NCBI RefSeq assembly: GCF_017315985.1
Contig: NZ_JAFLVR010000035.1
Location: forward strand, 1 to 64,000
DNA length: 64,000 nucleotides
Direction: 5' to 3'
Source of the DNA: Candidatus Enterococcus murrayae
Lineage (GTDB): Bacteria > Bacillota > Bacilli > Lactobacillales > Enterococcaceae
Below are positions 1 through 8,569 of the stretch, piece after piece. The notes beneath the pieces were generated by a model that had not been told where the DNA came from, searched no databases, and saw nothing but the letters and a program-made list of their open reading frames with translations. The first letter of the stretch is position 1. Every line of letters starts with the position of its first letter. The position numbers and the translations under genes were made by a program.

Positions 1-220
1 TACCTTTATCTATTTCATTTTATAATATACATCTATAATAAATACAACAGAATAAAGAAAATAACGTTATTTATTTTCTGTGTATATAAGATTTTCCGCA
101 TTTTTTATTTATTTTCATTTTAATTACGACCATCCATGTACTTTCAGGCAATTACAACATATGACAATAAGTTAGATGACTATCGTTTTCTTCCTAGCAA
201 AATGGAAAGTTTTTCACCAC
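1..220. other. Non-coding edge region, AT-rich
   Basis: No supported gene. The stretch is very AT-rich and holds a perfect 14-bp palindrome at 59-72 (AAATAACGTTATTT), inside a longer imperfect one. It could be an operator for a gene beyond the left edge, but nothing in the window tests that. Confidence 0.4.
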
Positions 221-262
221 AAAAAGCCCTCAAGAGAAGGTTCCATCCACTCTTGAGGGCTG
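221..262 (-). terminator. Intrinsic terminator of the phn operon
   Basis: Read on the minus strand, a 14-bp perfect stem (AGCCCTCAAGAG plus flanking pairs) with a 13-nt loop is followed by a T run. It starts 15 bp after the stop codon of the last phn-operon gene and should end the whole transcript. Confidence 0.9.
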
Positions 263-276
263 CTCAAATCATTTAA

Positions 277-1107
277 TTAATTCACATAGCTGCTTAGACG
301 CAACACTTCAGGAAACTCTTGAGTATTGTCGATCTGGCAATCGCCAAAAAAGTCAGGACCGTATGCCCCATGAAAGTCGGAACCTCCAAAGCATTTCAAC
401 TGATATTTATCCAGCAGCTGCTGAACTCTTCGCTGATCCTTCAAGTTATGATCCGGATGATATTTCTCGATCCCATCCAAACCGAAGGAAACCAGCTCCT
501 CAATCAGATCGTAGCTGTCTAGTTGACCTGGATGAGCGACCACTGCCAATCCTCCACCTAATTTGACTGCTTCGATTGCTTTAAAAACATCGATGTACTC
601 GATATCCATTTCCGCTACACCATTATTTTTAAACAAGGCTTGATACAATGGCCCATAGATAGTGGTTTCATACCCCTTATCTATCAGTACAGCCATCACA
701 TGCTGCTTATAAACGGCCGTTGCGTTCTGCGCCTTTTTAATGACTTCCTCCAATTCGATTTCATAGCCGACCGATTGGATTTTTTTTACCTGCTTAAGCG
801 TATTGGCTGTTCGCCGTTCCAGTAAAGGTGTACAGAGTTCTTCAATATACACGGGATCTTGAACAGCATAGCCTAAAATGTGGACTTTCCGATTTCTTTT
901 GAAGTCAAAGGCACTGATTTCTATTCCCTCAATGTAATTGACAGGTGCTTGAGAAAAAACTTCCTTCAGCTCGGATATGCCTGCAAACGTATCATGATCC
1001 ACCACAGCGATATCAGAGATTTTATTTTTAACAGCCAATGAGACAAGCTCTCCAGGTGTCAATGTGCCGTCTGAATAGCAGCTATGTACATGAAGATCAG
1101 CTTTCAT
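277..1107 (-). CDS. phnPP: PHP-family cyclic phosphodiesterase of the C-P lyase pathway (PhnPP-like)
   Basis: PHP-family metal-dependent phosphoesterase, 276 aa. The metal ligands of the family are visible: H6-x-H8 and D13 at the N-terminus, D37-H38, E63, H192 in AHPG, and D244-x-H246 near the end. It is the last gene of the phn operon, 34 bp after phnL, with a strong SD (AAGGAGGAAGT). The operon has no phnP, whose product opens 5-phosphoribosyl 1,2-cyclic phosphate. A PHP protein encoded in the Eggerthella lenta phn operon (Elen0235, EC 3.1.4.57) hydrolyses both ester bonds of that compound to ribose 5-phosphate and phosphate. The same role is inferred here from family and position. Alternatives are a 3',5'-nucleotide phosphatase or a nuclease of the YciV/RNase AM type. 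Confidence 0.8.
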   Translation of the reverse strand: MKADLHVHSCYSDGTLTPGELVSLAVKNKISDIAVVDHDTFAGISELKEVFSQAPVNYIEGIEISAFDFKRNRKVHILGYAVQDPVYIEELCTPLLERRTANTLKQVKKIQSVGYEIELEEVIKKAQNATAVYKQHVMAVLIDKGYETTIYGPLYQALFKNNGVAEMDIEYIDVFKAIEAVKLGGGLAVVAHPGQLDSYDLIEELVSFGLDGIEKYHPDHNLKDQRRVQQLLDKYQLKCFGGSDFHGAYGPDFFGDCQIDNTQEFPEVLRLSSYVN

Positions 1108-1141
1108 ACTTCCTCCTTCTTACTCCTAAAATTATAGTGGG

Positions 1142-1894
1142 CTAAATAAATGAGCCTTCTTGTATATTGAACTCCTGATCGCATAAGCCTTCCATAAATT
1201 CTAAATCATGGAAAATGCCTATCATCGTCGTCCCCGAGCACTTCAGCTGCTCAATCAGCTCACGAACCTTTTCTTTCGAATGCTGGTCCAGAGAAGCTGT
1301 TGGTTCATCAAGCAAAAGCAGGTTAGGGCGTTTGACCATCGCCTTAGCAATATTCAGGCGCAGCTTTTCTCCGCCAGAAAACGTATTGGGAAAAAGCGGC
1401 CACAGCTCTTCCTTGATTTCAAAATGAGTCAAAATTTTCTTTGTTTCCATATGGGCTTCGGCTTCCGTATCAGTTGCTTCTAAAGCGGCACGGTAGACGA
1501 TATCGTATGCGGTTATCCTCGGCAAGGTCTGTAGAAATTGGGAAACATAACCGATCTCATATTGCCGGATCTGACAGATTTTTCGTTCATCTAATTGAGC
1601 CAGATCGACTGTCCCAAAAAGGGCAGATTGATAAAGAATCTGGCCTTCTTGAGGGAGATTCGTGCGGTAGATACAACGTAAGATTGTGGATTTTCCGCTC
1701 CCGCTTTTTCCGGTTATTCCGACAAAATGTCCTTTTTCCACCGCAAAGCTGATATCCTGACAGCCGGAGACTCGCTTGCCTACGCTGTGTAAAACAAAGC
1801 CCTTCGAAACACCCTGCAATTGAATAAGCGGGACTGGTACTGTTGTTGTTCCAGCTAAACGATCCTCTGTTCTAGATTCTGTAAGTTGTTTCAT
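1142..1894 (-). CDS. phnL: C-P lyase complex ATP-binding subunit PhnL
   Basis: ABC-type ATPase of 250 aa. Walker A is GKSGSGKST, the signature is SGGEKLRLNIAKA and Walker B is LLLLDEPTASLD. In E. coli, PhnL works with PhnG, PhnH and PhnI in coupling the phosphonate to adenine-nucleotide-derived ribose, and PhnK/PhnL bind the C-P lyase core; it is not a membrane importer ATPase. The start lies 23 bp inside phnM and has an SD (AAGGGAG) about 9 bp upstream, so translation is probably coupled. About 20 residues precede the ABC core, slightly longer than usual. It is unlikely to be the PhnC-type ATPase, which is encoded separately in this operon. Confidence 0.9.
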   Translation of the reverse strand: MKQLTESRTEDRLAGTTTVPVPLIQLQGVSKGFVLHSVGKRVSGCQDISFAVEKGHFVGITGKSGSGKSTILRCIYRTNLPQEGQILYQSALFGTVDLAQLDERKICQIRQYEIGYVSQFLQTLPRITAYDIVYRAALEATDTEAEAHMETKKILTHFEIKEELWPLFPNTFSGGEKLRLNIAKAMVKRPNLLLLDEPTASLDQHSKEKVRELIEQLKCSGTTMIGIFHDLEFMEGLCDQEFNIQEGSFI

Positions 1895-3053
1895 TCACTA
1901 AAACTCCCTTTACAAAAGTATGTGTGACAACAGGCACTTGATTTCCGGCATAATCAACGATCAGCAGGTCGGCCATTTTTCCCACGGCGATGCTGCCTAC
2001 TTCATGATCGATCCCCACCGCCTTTGCAGGATTTTGAGTGACCAGCTTCACTGCTTCCGACAGCTCCAGAATCCCTTCTCTCCATAAAGTAAAGACTGCA
2101 TGAAGCATCGCTGCTGGATAATAATCGCTGCATAGGATATCAATGAGATTTTCCTGTACCGCTTCCTTTACTGAAAGGTTTCCGGCATGTGATTTTCCTA
2201 GAAGAACATTTGGGGCACCTCCCACAGTTGCCAGCCCTCTCGCCTTCGCTTCGGCAGCAATCTCCAAGGTGATAGGAAATTCAGAAATCGAGCTGTGTAA
2301 TTGTTCAACGATATCCAGCTTTTCTACCGTATCATCATCGTGTGAGGCAACGGGGATATCGTTTTTACTTGCCAGCTCGGCCAGCTCAGTCAAATCCTCT
2401 AAGGTCAGTTTTTCCGCGGTCATCGCATTGGCTAAGATGCGATTGGTCTTCTGAGTATCTCCCCCATGGTATCCTGCAAGGATCAGGCGGTAGGTTTCCA
2501 AATCGCGGTATTGCCCTTGCCCAGGCGTATGATCCATGAGCGAGAAGAGTTGAATCTTCCCTGTACGCAGCAGTGATTTAACCAGCTCCAGCTGTGAAAA
2601 GTTATCGATCTCATAGCGCAGATGCATGCGATGATGAATCAAATGGGCCTTATAATTGCTTTCATTGATTAAATCCAGCAGCTTGACCACGTTTTCGCTG
2701 TTGCGGATCGGGTTTTCCTTAAAGACGGTTTTTCCGCTTAAGCTTAATGAATGGAACATCGTCGTGATCCCATGAGTCAATAGCTCTCTTTCCGCTTCAT
2801 ACAGGGCCAGCTCAAAATCAATCAGTGACGTTGGTCTTGGCGCTGCGATTTTTTCGATATAGTCAGAATGAAGATCAATGAAGCCTGGCATGATCCAGCC
2901 GCCTTTGGCATCGATGACGATCAGGTTGCAGTCCTTTTGAGGTAATGCGGTATTTTTTCTGATGTCGACGATCCGTTCATTTTCGATTAGGATCGAGTGC
3001 TGCTCGACTACTCCCGCCTGGGTGACGATTTTGCCGTTTGTAATTACATACAT
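1872..3053 (-). CDS. phnM: Alpha-D-ribose 1-methylphosphonate 5-triphosphate diphosphatase PhnM
   Basis: Amidohydrolase-superfamily enzyme, 393 aa, that removes diphosphate from 5-triphospho-ribosyl 1-phosphonate to give the PhnJ substrate. The N-terminal beta domain leads into GFIDLHSDYIEK, the PhnM form of the metal-binding motif (HSD instead of the usual HxH). Later metal-site segments are LIHHRMHLRYE, ASHDDDT and the C-terminal GSIAVGKMADLLIVD strand of the amidohydrolase fold. Length matches PhnM (about 380-390 aa). SD AAGGAGCATCGCG precedes the ATG. It lies between phnK (15-bp gap) and phnL (overlap). Confidence 0.93.
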   Translation of the reverse strand: MYVITNGKIVTQAGVVEQHSILIENERIVDIRKNTALPQKDCNLIVIDAKGGWIMPGFIDLHSDYIEKIAAPRPTSLIDFELALYEAERELLTHGITTMFHSLSLSGKTVFKENPIRNSENVVKLLDLINESNYKAHLIHHRMHLRYEIDNFSQLELVKSLLRTGKIQLFSLMDHTPGQGQYRDLETYRLILAGYHGGDTQKTNRILANAMTAEKLTLEDLTELAELASKNDIPVASHDDDTVEKLDIVEQLHSSISEFPITLEIAAEAKARGLATVGGAPNVLLGKSHAGNLSVKEAVQENLIDILCSDYYPAAMLHAVFTLWREGILELSEAVKLVTQNPAKAVGIDHEVGSIAVGKMADLLIVDYAGNQVPVVTHTFVKGVLVNETTYRI

Positions 3054-3068
3054 CGCGATGCTCCTTTT

Positions 3069-3920
3069 TTAAAGTAATGAATAAACGAGTTGCTGTGTGT
3101 AGGGATGCTGCGGATCTTCAAGAATCTGATCCGTTATCCCGCCTTCTATCACTTCGCCGCCGAGCAGCACGTAGGTTCGTTGAGCAAGCATTCGGATCAC
3201 CCCTAGGTCATGAGAGACAACCAGCATACTCACCTGGTATTCCTGTTGGATTTTTTTGATGATATCCAATACCACGGCTTGTACCGATAGATCCAATCCG
3301 GTCGTCACTTCATCGAGAAAGAGGATCGGCGGGTTGGTCGAGAGGGCCTTCGCAATCTGGACTCGCTGCTGCATTCCGCCAGAAAAGGCTTTTGGCGGCT
3401 CCTTCATTCGAAATTGGGGAATATTGACTTCTTCTAATAAATTGCCGCCAATCGTCTGCATATCCGATACATTCCGATTTCCGCTTGCGATCATTTTTTC
3501 CGCCACATTGGCGATGGCGGAGAAATCCATTTTTAAGCCTAGGTAGGGATTCTGATAGACCATCCCGAAGAGCTCGTTTCTTAATTGCCGCTGCGCCTGC
3601 GAAGAGAGTGCGTAAATATTGTCGATCGGCGGTTCATTGATAGAGACCGTCCCTGAAGTCGGCTCCTCGTCAAAATATAGACACCTCATCAGAGTTGATT
3701 TTCCAGATCCAGACTCTCCGACAATCCCGACGATCTCTCCCTTGTATAAATCAATGGAGATATCTTGGCAGGCATAGACCGTTCCACAGGCAGGACAATA
3801 ATTTTTTTCCAGCTTTCTGGTCGAGGCATCCTGACATCTCGAACAGCCTTCTCCGTACTGCTTATTCAGGTGTTCAATTGATAAAATCGGCTGTTCTTGC
3901 TCAAATTCGGCACTCATCAT
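3069..3920 (-). CDS. phnK: C-P lyase complex ATP-binding subunit PhnK with zinc-ribbon-like insert
   Basis: ABC-type ATPase, 283 aa, with Walker A GESGSGKST, signature FSGGMQQRVQIAKAL and Walker B ILFLDEVTTGLD. In E. coli PhnK binds the PhnGHIJ core and its ATPase activity is needed for turnover. This copy is longer than the E. coli protein because residues about 22-45 carry two CxxC pairs (GCSRC and YCPAC), a zinc-ribbon-like insert placed before the first beta strand leading to Walker A. Its start overlaps phnJ by 4 bp (ATGA), the usual sign of translational coupling. The choice between ATG codons 1 and 2 is open. Confidence 0.93.
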   Translation of the reverse strand: MMSAEFEQEQPILSIEHLNKQYGEGCSRCQDASTRKLEKNYCPACGTVYACQDISIDLYKGEIVGIVGESGSGKSTLMRCLYFDEEPTSGTVSINEPPIDNIYALSSQAQRQLRNELFGMVYQNPYLGLKMDFSAIANVAEKMIASGNRNVSDMQTIGGNLLEEVNIPQFRMKEPPKAFSGGMQQRVQIAKALSTNPPILFLDEVTTGLDLSVQAVVLDIIKKIQQEYQVSMLVVSHDLGVIRMLAQRTYVLLGGEVIEGGITDQILEDPQHPYTQQLVYSLL

Positions 3921-4753
3921 CGTAGTTGGTTTCTCCTCTCAGTACACAGGCTGGTATCGTTGCATTGATGAACAACCTGATGATTTTCATCAAATAATTC
4001 ATCCATAAAGACGCCTTTTGCTCCACACAAATGGCAGCTGACTTCAGAAAAATCTTCGATCGCAAAGGGGCGATCCTCAAAATCAATCGATTTTACTTTT
4101 GTATAGGGCGGCACCGCGAAGATTTTCTTTTCCCGTCCGGCTCCTAATAGAATCAGTCCGTCATTTTCCAGCATTTTGGGATTATCAAAGCGTGGAATCG
4201 GCGACGGCGTCATCAAATAGCGATCATTTACAATCACTGGATGCTCTGCTCCTGTTGTCGTGACACCATAGCGCATGATCTGATCAAACAGCATCAGCCA
4301 GGCTCCCGTGTATTCTTTATCCGCATGTAATCGCTTCGTGATATACTCGCTGGGCTCATAGGATCGCAGCGGTTCACAAACTGGAACCTGAAGAACGAGA
4401 ATCTGTCCTTTTTTTAATTTCTTCTCAGGTATTCGATGGCGTGACTGAATGAGAGAGGCCGCTTCTGTATCTGAAGTTAATCCGATTCCTGTTGTTTTTT
4501 GGATCAGCTTTTTGATATTGACGGCATTGACACTTTCATCACTGCCTTGGTCGATCACCTTTAAAACATCCGATTTTCCTACTAATGACAGCGTTACCTG
4601 TAGGCCGCCGGTTCCCCAGCCGCGTCCGATTGGCATTTCCCTTGAACCAAAGGGCACCTGATACCCTGGAATCGCAATCCCTTTTAAGATTGCTCGGCGA
4701 ATTTCACGCTTTGAGCCCTCATCAAAGAAAGCAAAATTATACGTTTGTTCCAT
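3917..4753 (-). CDS. phnJ: Alpha-D-ribose 1-methylphosphonate 5-phosphate C-P lyase PhnJ
   Basis: The radical-SAM enzyme that breaks the carbon-phosphorus bond, releasing the alkane and ribose 1,2-cyclic phosphate 5-phosphate; 278 aa. The C-terminal cysteine cluster is intact: C240-x2-C243, C264 and C270, matching E. coli C241, C244, C266 and C272 (three iron-sulfur ligands and one catalytic cysteine). G30 in IPGYQVPF matches the glycyl-radical residue Gly32. The spacing between the second and third cysteines is 20 residues. The start overlaps the phnI stop by one base (TAATG). All catalytic residues needed for activity appear present. Confidence 0.97.
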   Translation of the reverse strand: MEQTYNFAFFDEGSKREIRRAILKGIAIPGYQVPFGSREMPIGRGWGTGGLQVTLSLVGKSDVLKVIDQGSDESVNAVNIKKLIQKTTGIGLTSDTEAASLIQSRHRIPEKKLKKGQILVLQVPVCEPLRSYEPSEYITKRLHADKEYTGAWLMLFDQIMRYGVTTTGAEHPVIVNDRYLMTPSPIPRFDNPKMLENDGLILLGAGREKKIFAVPPYTKVKSIDFEDRPFAIEDFSEVSCHLCGAKGVFMDELFDENHQVVHQCNDTSLCTERRNQLR

Positions 4754-5844
4754 TACTCTTCACCTCGCTCTTGCGTCTTGCGGATACTGTCCAATTTGGA
4801 TTGGAAGGTGACGTAATGAGGAAGCTTCAGATGGGACAAGAAGCCGGTTGATTCAATGCTGTCGATATGATACAGAACGAATTCTTCATCTCCGGTCGGC
4901 AGTTCCTTATTTCCTTCTTCTAAGCTATAGTCCAAGATTCCCATCGAGATGGCCTTCGTTTCATTTCGTCCATAGACAAAGCCGTAGCCGATCTCGATCT
5001 CCATTTTCTCTTTGCCATTTTTTTTGATGGTTTTAGGAATGTACATTTCTGCTTCTGTCATTTCAATCTTCCCTAGATAATAGGCAGCTTCTGATTGCTG
5101 TTCCTCTGTATAGTAAACAGGGACAGTCCCGACACGTAGCTCGCCAACTGTTGGATGCGCATCGCCGTAGCCGCGAATGATCGAATAGGCGAAGGCCATT
5201 AATGATTGCGCCATTCCTCGACTGAGAATCTGCAGCCGTTCACTGCGTTTGGTAGGAAATTCCAATACTTTTTTTGTCATATCCTCTGGTTCGGTGTTAT
5301 TTTCGGGCAGCCGATTCAGTATTCCTTGATCCTGCAAATAGGCAGAGACCTTCTCATACTTACCGATTTCCGCAGTCTTCATTTCCGTTTCCTGTGGGCG
5401 AAACTCAGCAAGCAGCTGTTTTACCTGCTCTCTATGTTCATCTTCATCGGAAAAATCAATCAAGCGATGCATGTAATCATAGGTGGCCCCCAGCATTTGG
5501 CCCCCTGGGATATCCTTAAAGGCTGCCGAAATTCTTCTTTGGACCTGCATTTCATTGGAGGTATCGATGATCTCCGAATAACCCATACGTTCTAAGGTAG
5601 AACGATAGGCACGAAGCAGAAAGACTGCCTCTTCGACGGACCCCTCCGCTTGCCAAAGCGCTCGCGCCGCCAAATTCGGTGCATAAAGGGAAGCTTCACT
5701 CATGACCTGATCCACTAGCAGCTTCATATTTGCTTCAATAGCAGAAATCTTTAGCTGATCGCCCTGCTCGATTTTTCGGTATTCAAGAAGCTTGAGACTG
5801 GCTTCAATAGCCTCTTGTCCTCCCTTGACTGCGACATAGGTCAT
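4753..5844 (-). CDS. phnI: C-P lyase complex nucleosidase subunit PhnI
   Basis: PhnI, 363 aa, close to the usual 350-370 aa. In E. coli PhnI with G, H and L replaces adenine of ATP by the phosphonate, giving ribosyl 1-phosphonate 5-triphosphate; PhnI alone acts as a purine nucleosidase. The protein starts YVAVKGGQEAIEAS and contains ILSRGMAQSLMAFAYS and the GYGFVYGRNETKAISMGILD region typical of PhnI. The start overlaps the phnH stop by one base (TAATG). It is a structural core subunit with PhnG, H and J. Confidence 0.95.
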   Translation of the reverse strand: MTYVAVKGGQEAIEASLKLLEYRKIEQGDQLKISAIEANMKLLVDQVMSEASLYAPNLAARALWQAEGSVEEAVFLLRAYRSTLERMGYSEIIDTSNEMQVQRRISAAFKDIPGGQMLGATYDYMHRLIDFSDEDEHREQVKQLLAEFRPQETEMKTAEIGKYEKVSAYLQDQGILNRLPENNTEPEDMTKKVLEFPTKRSERLQILSRGMAQSLMAFAYSIIRGYGDAHPTVGELRVGTVPVYYTEEQQSEAAYYLGKIEMTEAEMYIPKTIKKNGKEKMEIEIGYGFVYGRNETKAISMGILDYSLEEGNKELPTGDEEFVLYHIDSIESTGFLSHLKLPHYVTFQSKLDSIRKTQERGEE

Positions 5845-6410
5845 TATGCTACCTCCTTGATCAACGTTGTTCTAGGAATACAGAGGATTTCTAACTGTTC
5901 ATCAACAATGATTAAATCCACCCCTAAAGGATATTCCTGATTCAACTGTTCTCTAATCATGAATATATCTACTAATTGTTTAGGAAAATCAACGCTTTTT
6001 CTCTCTTTGATCCCAGGTCCCTCAAGCTGATAATGTACACTTGCCTCAGACAATGATTCTAATTCAACAATGATCGTCGCGGATTTTTGCGGGTCGATCA
6101 AATCACCGATCTTGGCTTGCTGTAATGCAGTCAGCTGCTCAGCCGTGACCTTTTTCCCAACAAAAATGAAATCTGCTTCCGTAATCTTCACTGGAAAGCT
6201 TCGAAATTCTTGCTGAAGGTAGTTTTCCTGTTCTGCTTCCATACCTAAAACGGAGAAGCTCACCTCCTGATCCAACAGAGTCGCTGCTATCAGAAAAGCA
6301 CCTTGACTGATTGGCCCATTAAAAGAATGGCCCTCCAGCCTGCCACGTTCACCAACGTAGGAATTTAGCTGGACTAGGGTGCGAAATACTTGCTGTGTCT
6401 CATGAATCAT
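5844..6410 (-). CDS. phnH: C-P lyase complex subunit PhnH
   Basis: PhnH, 188 aa, a core subunit with a fold related to PLP-dependent transferases but without a cofactor. It is required for coupling phosphonate to the nucleotide together with PhnG, I and L. The N-terminal half includes SFNGPISQGAFLIAATLLDQ, and the C-terminus PLGVDLIIVDEQLEILCIPRTT fits the family's conserved PxGxDL..D......LPRT pattern. The start overlaps phnG by 4 bp (ATGA) and the stop overlaps phnI by 1 bp. It is somewhat diverged, so most of the confidence comes from position and the C-terminal motif. Confidence 0.92.
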   Translation of the reverse strand: MIHETQQVFRTLVQLNSYVGERGRLEGHSFNGPISQGAFLIAATLLDQEVSFSVLGMEAEQENYLQQEFRSFPVKITEADFIFVGKKVTAEQLTALQQAKIGDLIDPQKSATIIVELESLSEASVHYQLEGPGIKERKSVDFPKQLVDIFMIREQLNQEYPLGVDLIIVDEQLEILCIPRTTLIKEVA

Positions 6411-6844
6411 GACTGCTCCTCCACTTCCATCACTTCAAAGGAAACTTTTGTTTGATTGATCAAATATTGCTGGTAGCCCAGCTCGGCTAAAAGCTGTTTC
6501 CTGTGCTCTAAAATCTGATTGTCCCACGCATTTTTTTCAGCTGCTGGAAGCTGCTCGTAAGCGGCATCGATAATCGCTAAATTCAAGGCCTTTTGATAAT
6601 GCTCGCCACATATGAGTCCCAGACCGCTCTTGTCCTGAATCACTACTCTGGCTCTAGTTACTAAGGTCTCGCCACCATAAAACAGTGAATTTTGCGCAGA
6701 CTCTCTAATTTTATTCATGATTAGCATCAAGCGAGGCTCTTCACGAACTTCGACATTGAATAATTTTCTTGCCTGGGCGGCGAGTTCTGCAGCCAAGGCT
6801 GTCTGATCCTCGACAAGTACCCATGTTCGTTCTTTTCGATTCAT
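6407..6844 (-). CDS. phnG: C-P lyase complex subunit PhnG
   Basis: PhnG, 145 aa, the smallest core subunit of the C-P lyase complex. The middle of the protein (LFYGGETLVTRARVVIQDKS, then GLICGEHYQKALNLAIIDAA) matches the PhnG pattern of a strand-rich domain followed by GD/GE..HA..AAl.DA. It begins the enzyme part of the operon, 35 bp after phnE2, with SD AGAAAGGAT. Its stop overlaps phnH by 4 bp. Confidence 0.93.
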   Translation of the reverse strand: MNRKERTWVLVEDQTALAAELAAQARKLFNVEVREEPRLMLIMNKIRESAQNSLFYGGETLVTRARVVIQDKSGLGLICGEHYQKALNLAIIDAAYEQLPAAEKNAWDNQILEHRKQLLAELGYQQYLINQTKVSFEVMEVEEQS

Positions 6845-6879
6845 TGGTTATCCTTTCTCTGCTCCGCTCATTTTTATCG

Positions 6880-7767
6880 TTAATTTTTTACAATATAATT
6901 GGACCGCAACTTCATGGAGATCAGCTCTAATACGGCGGCAACCAATAGGATCATGTACACCATGACACCAATCTCATGTAGATCGAAGTAAAAGCCGCTG
7001 GCCATAGCCAGTTGAAAGCCTAGTCCGCCAGCTCCGGCTGCGGCTCCTACAGCGATCGCATTCGTAAAATTGATCTCAAAACGAATGAATGTCCATGAAA
7101 GAATTGCTGTGATACATGAGGGCAAAACAACTTGAAAAACGATCTGCCACCAGGTCGCTCCACTTGCTTTTAGGGCCTCAATCGTTCCATAGTCCATCTC
7201 CTCGATGCTTTCAGAATAAACCTTCGTTAAATAAGCAACGCTGTGGAAAAGCATCCCTATTACCGCCGCATTCGAACCAAGTCCGATAATAATCGAGAAG
7301 ATCATTACCCATAGGATCGTTGGAACAGCTCGGACAAAGGACATCACAACACGAATCCCTGTCGAAAGTCTTTTCGAGGATAAATTGCACGCCGCTAGCA
7401 GACTGAAGAAAAAGGCGACGAGGGCTCCTAACAACGTAGTGACTACAGAAAGTCCAATCGTAACACCCAACGCTTCAATCAAGGTCTTCAACGAAAAGCG
7501 GCCAGATAGATGCGGCTGCAGGAAAATCCGTTGAATATCCGAAAAAAATTGGCTGATTGCTTCAAGCAAAACCACATCGCCATAATCCATTGTAGAAAAG
7601 GTCAGTAAGGAGACTGCTAGGAGTGAAAACAGCAGGCCCCAAAGAATCAAGCGATTTTTCTTCCATAATCGAATTCTTATTTTCCTCCTTCTGCCATGGA
7701 TCATGTGAATACTGTCAGCTAAAGCAGGTGATAGCGGATATACTGCTTCTTCTTGAGGTGTTTCCAT
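6880..7767 (-). CDS. phnE2: Phosphonate ABC transporter permease PhnE (second copy)
   Basis: Integral membrane permease, 295 aa, with about six TM segments. It carries the binding-protein-dependent permease (EAA) loop EALKASGATWWQIVFQVVLP, which docks to the PhnC ATPase. An unusually long cytoplasmic N-terminus of about 35 residues, rich in R and K, precedes TM1. The start overlaps the stop of the first permease gene by one base. Two different PhnE permeases in tandem imply a heterodimeric channel, as in other Gram-positive phn/ptx transporters. Confidence 0.93.
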   Translation of the reverse strand: METPQEEAVYPLSPALADSIHMIHGRRRKIRIRLWKKNRLILWGLLFSLLAVSLLTFSTMDYGDVVLLEAISQFFSDIQRIFLQPHLSGRFSLKTLIEALGVTIGLSVVTTLLGALVAFFFSLLAACNLSSKRLSTGIRVVMSFVRAVPTILWVMIFSIIIGLGSNAAVIGMLFHSVAYLTKVYSESIEEMDYGTIEALKASGATWWQIVFQVVLPSCITAILSWTFIRFEINFTNAIAVGAAAGAGGLGFQLAMASGFYFDLHEIGVMVYMILLVAAVLELISMKLRSNYIVKN

Positions 7768-8564
7768 CAGATAATGCTCCTCCTAATCTTGTTTGAGAAT
7801 AATTCAAGTCCGATGACTACAATAACGATCGTCAATATGATCATTCCGGTGATATCGTATTGAAATTTTTTGTAATAGAGGTCAAAAAGGAAGCCAATGC
7901 CCGTTCCAGTCAAGATCCCTACCAAAGTAGCATCTCGAATATTATTTTCAATCAGAAAAAGAACCCAGCTAATCAGCTGACTGCCGACCATCGGCAATAC
8001 GCCTTGAAAGATCACTTGAAAATAAGAAGCGCCGGTTGCTGTCAACGCTTCAATCGTACTGCCGGCTATTTCATCGATCGTTTCCATAAAGGCTCGTGTC
8101 AAATAGCCGAACGTTGCAAAAAAGATCGCTAAGTAACCGGTAAATTCACTTTGCTTAAAGCTGAGTAATAAAATCATCGCCCAAACAACGATCGGCATAT
8201 TTCGAAAGAAGCTTGCCAGCACATGTGCGAATCCCTTTACTAACGGGTGGATTCCCGTTTCTCTAGAGCCAAAAATCGCCATGAACAGGGCAAAGATAGC
8301 AGCCGTGGTCGTTGCTGTGACCGACATGAGCATCGTCTGCCATAATTTAGTAAGGATCATTGGCAAATACTCTAATGAGGCTTCCGTCGGTACAAAATTA
8401 ATGAACAGCCACCCAAACCCTGCGGGAATCGAAGGCAGCGAGGCCAACAGATCAAAATTAGTCCCCACTGCTGAAAATGTGTAAAGGCCAAGGAGGAAAA
8501 CCAATAGACAGACCATCATTTTTCTTCTTTGAGTAAAAATATCTTTTTGTCCTTTTTCCATCAT
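7767..8564 (-). CDS. phnE1: Phosphonate ABC transporter permease PhnE (first copy)
   Basis: Integral membrane permease of about 265 aa, roughly six TM helices, with the EAA loop EALTATGASYFQVIFQGVLP. It pairs with the downstream PhnE paralogue and the PhnC ATPase. Three starts are possible: GTG at 8573, which overlaps the phnC stop, or ATG at 8564 or 8561. The GAGG sequence next to the phnC stop best serves the ATGs, so 8564 is given; the true start may be 3 bases downstream. Confidence 0.93.
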   Translation of the reverse strand: MMEKGQKDIFTQRRKMMVCLLVFLLGLYTFSAVGTNFDLLASLPSIPAGFGWLFINFVPTEASLEYLPMILTKLWQTMLMSVTATTTAAIFALFMAIFGSRETGIHPLVKGFAHVLASFFRNMPIVVWAMILLLSFKQSEFTGYLAIFFATFGYLTRAFMETIDEIAGSTIEALTATGASYFQVIFQGVLPMVGSQLISWVLFLIENNIRDATLVGILTGTGIGFLFDLYYKKFQYDITGMIILTIVIVVIGLELFSNKIRRSII

Positions 8565-8569
8565 TGTCC

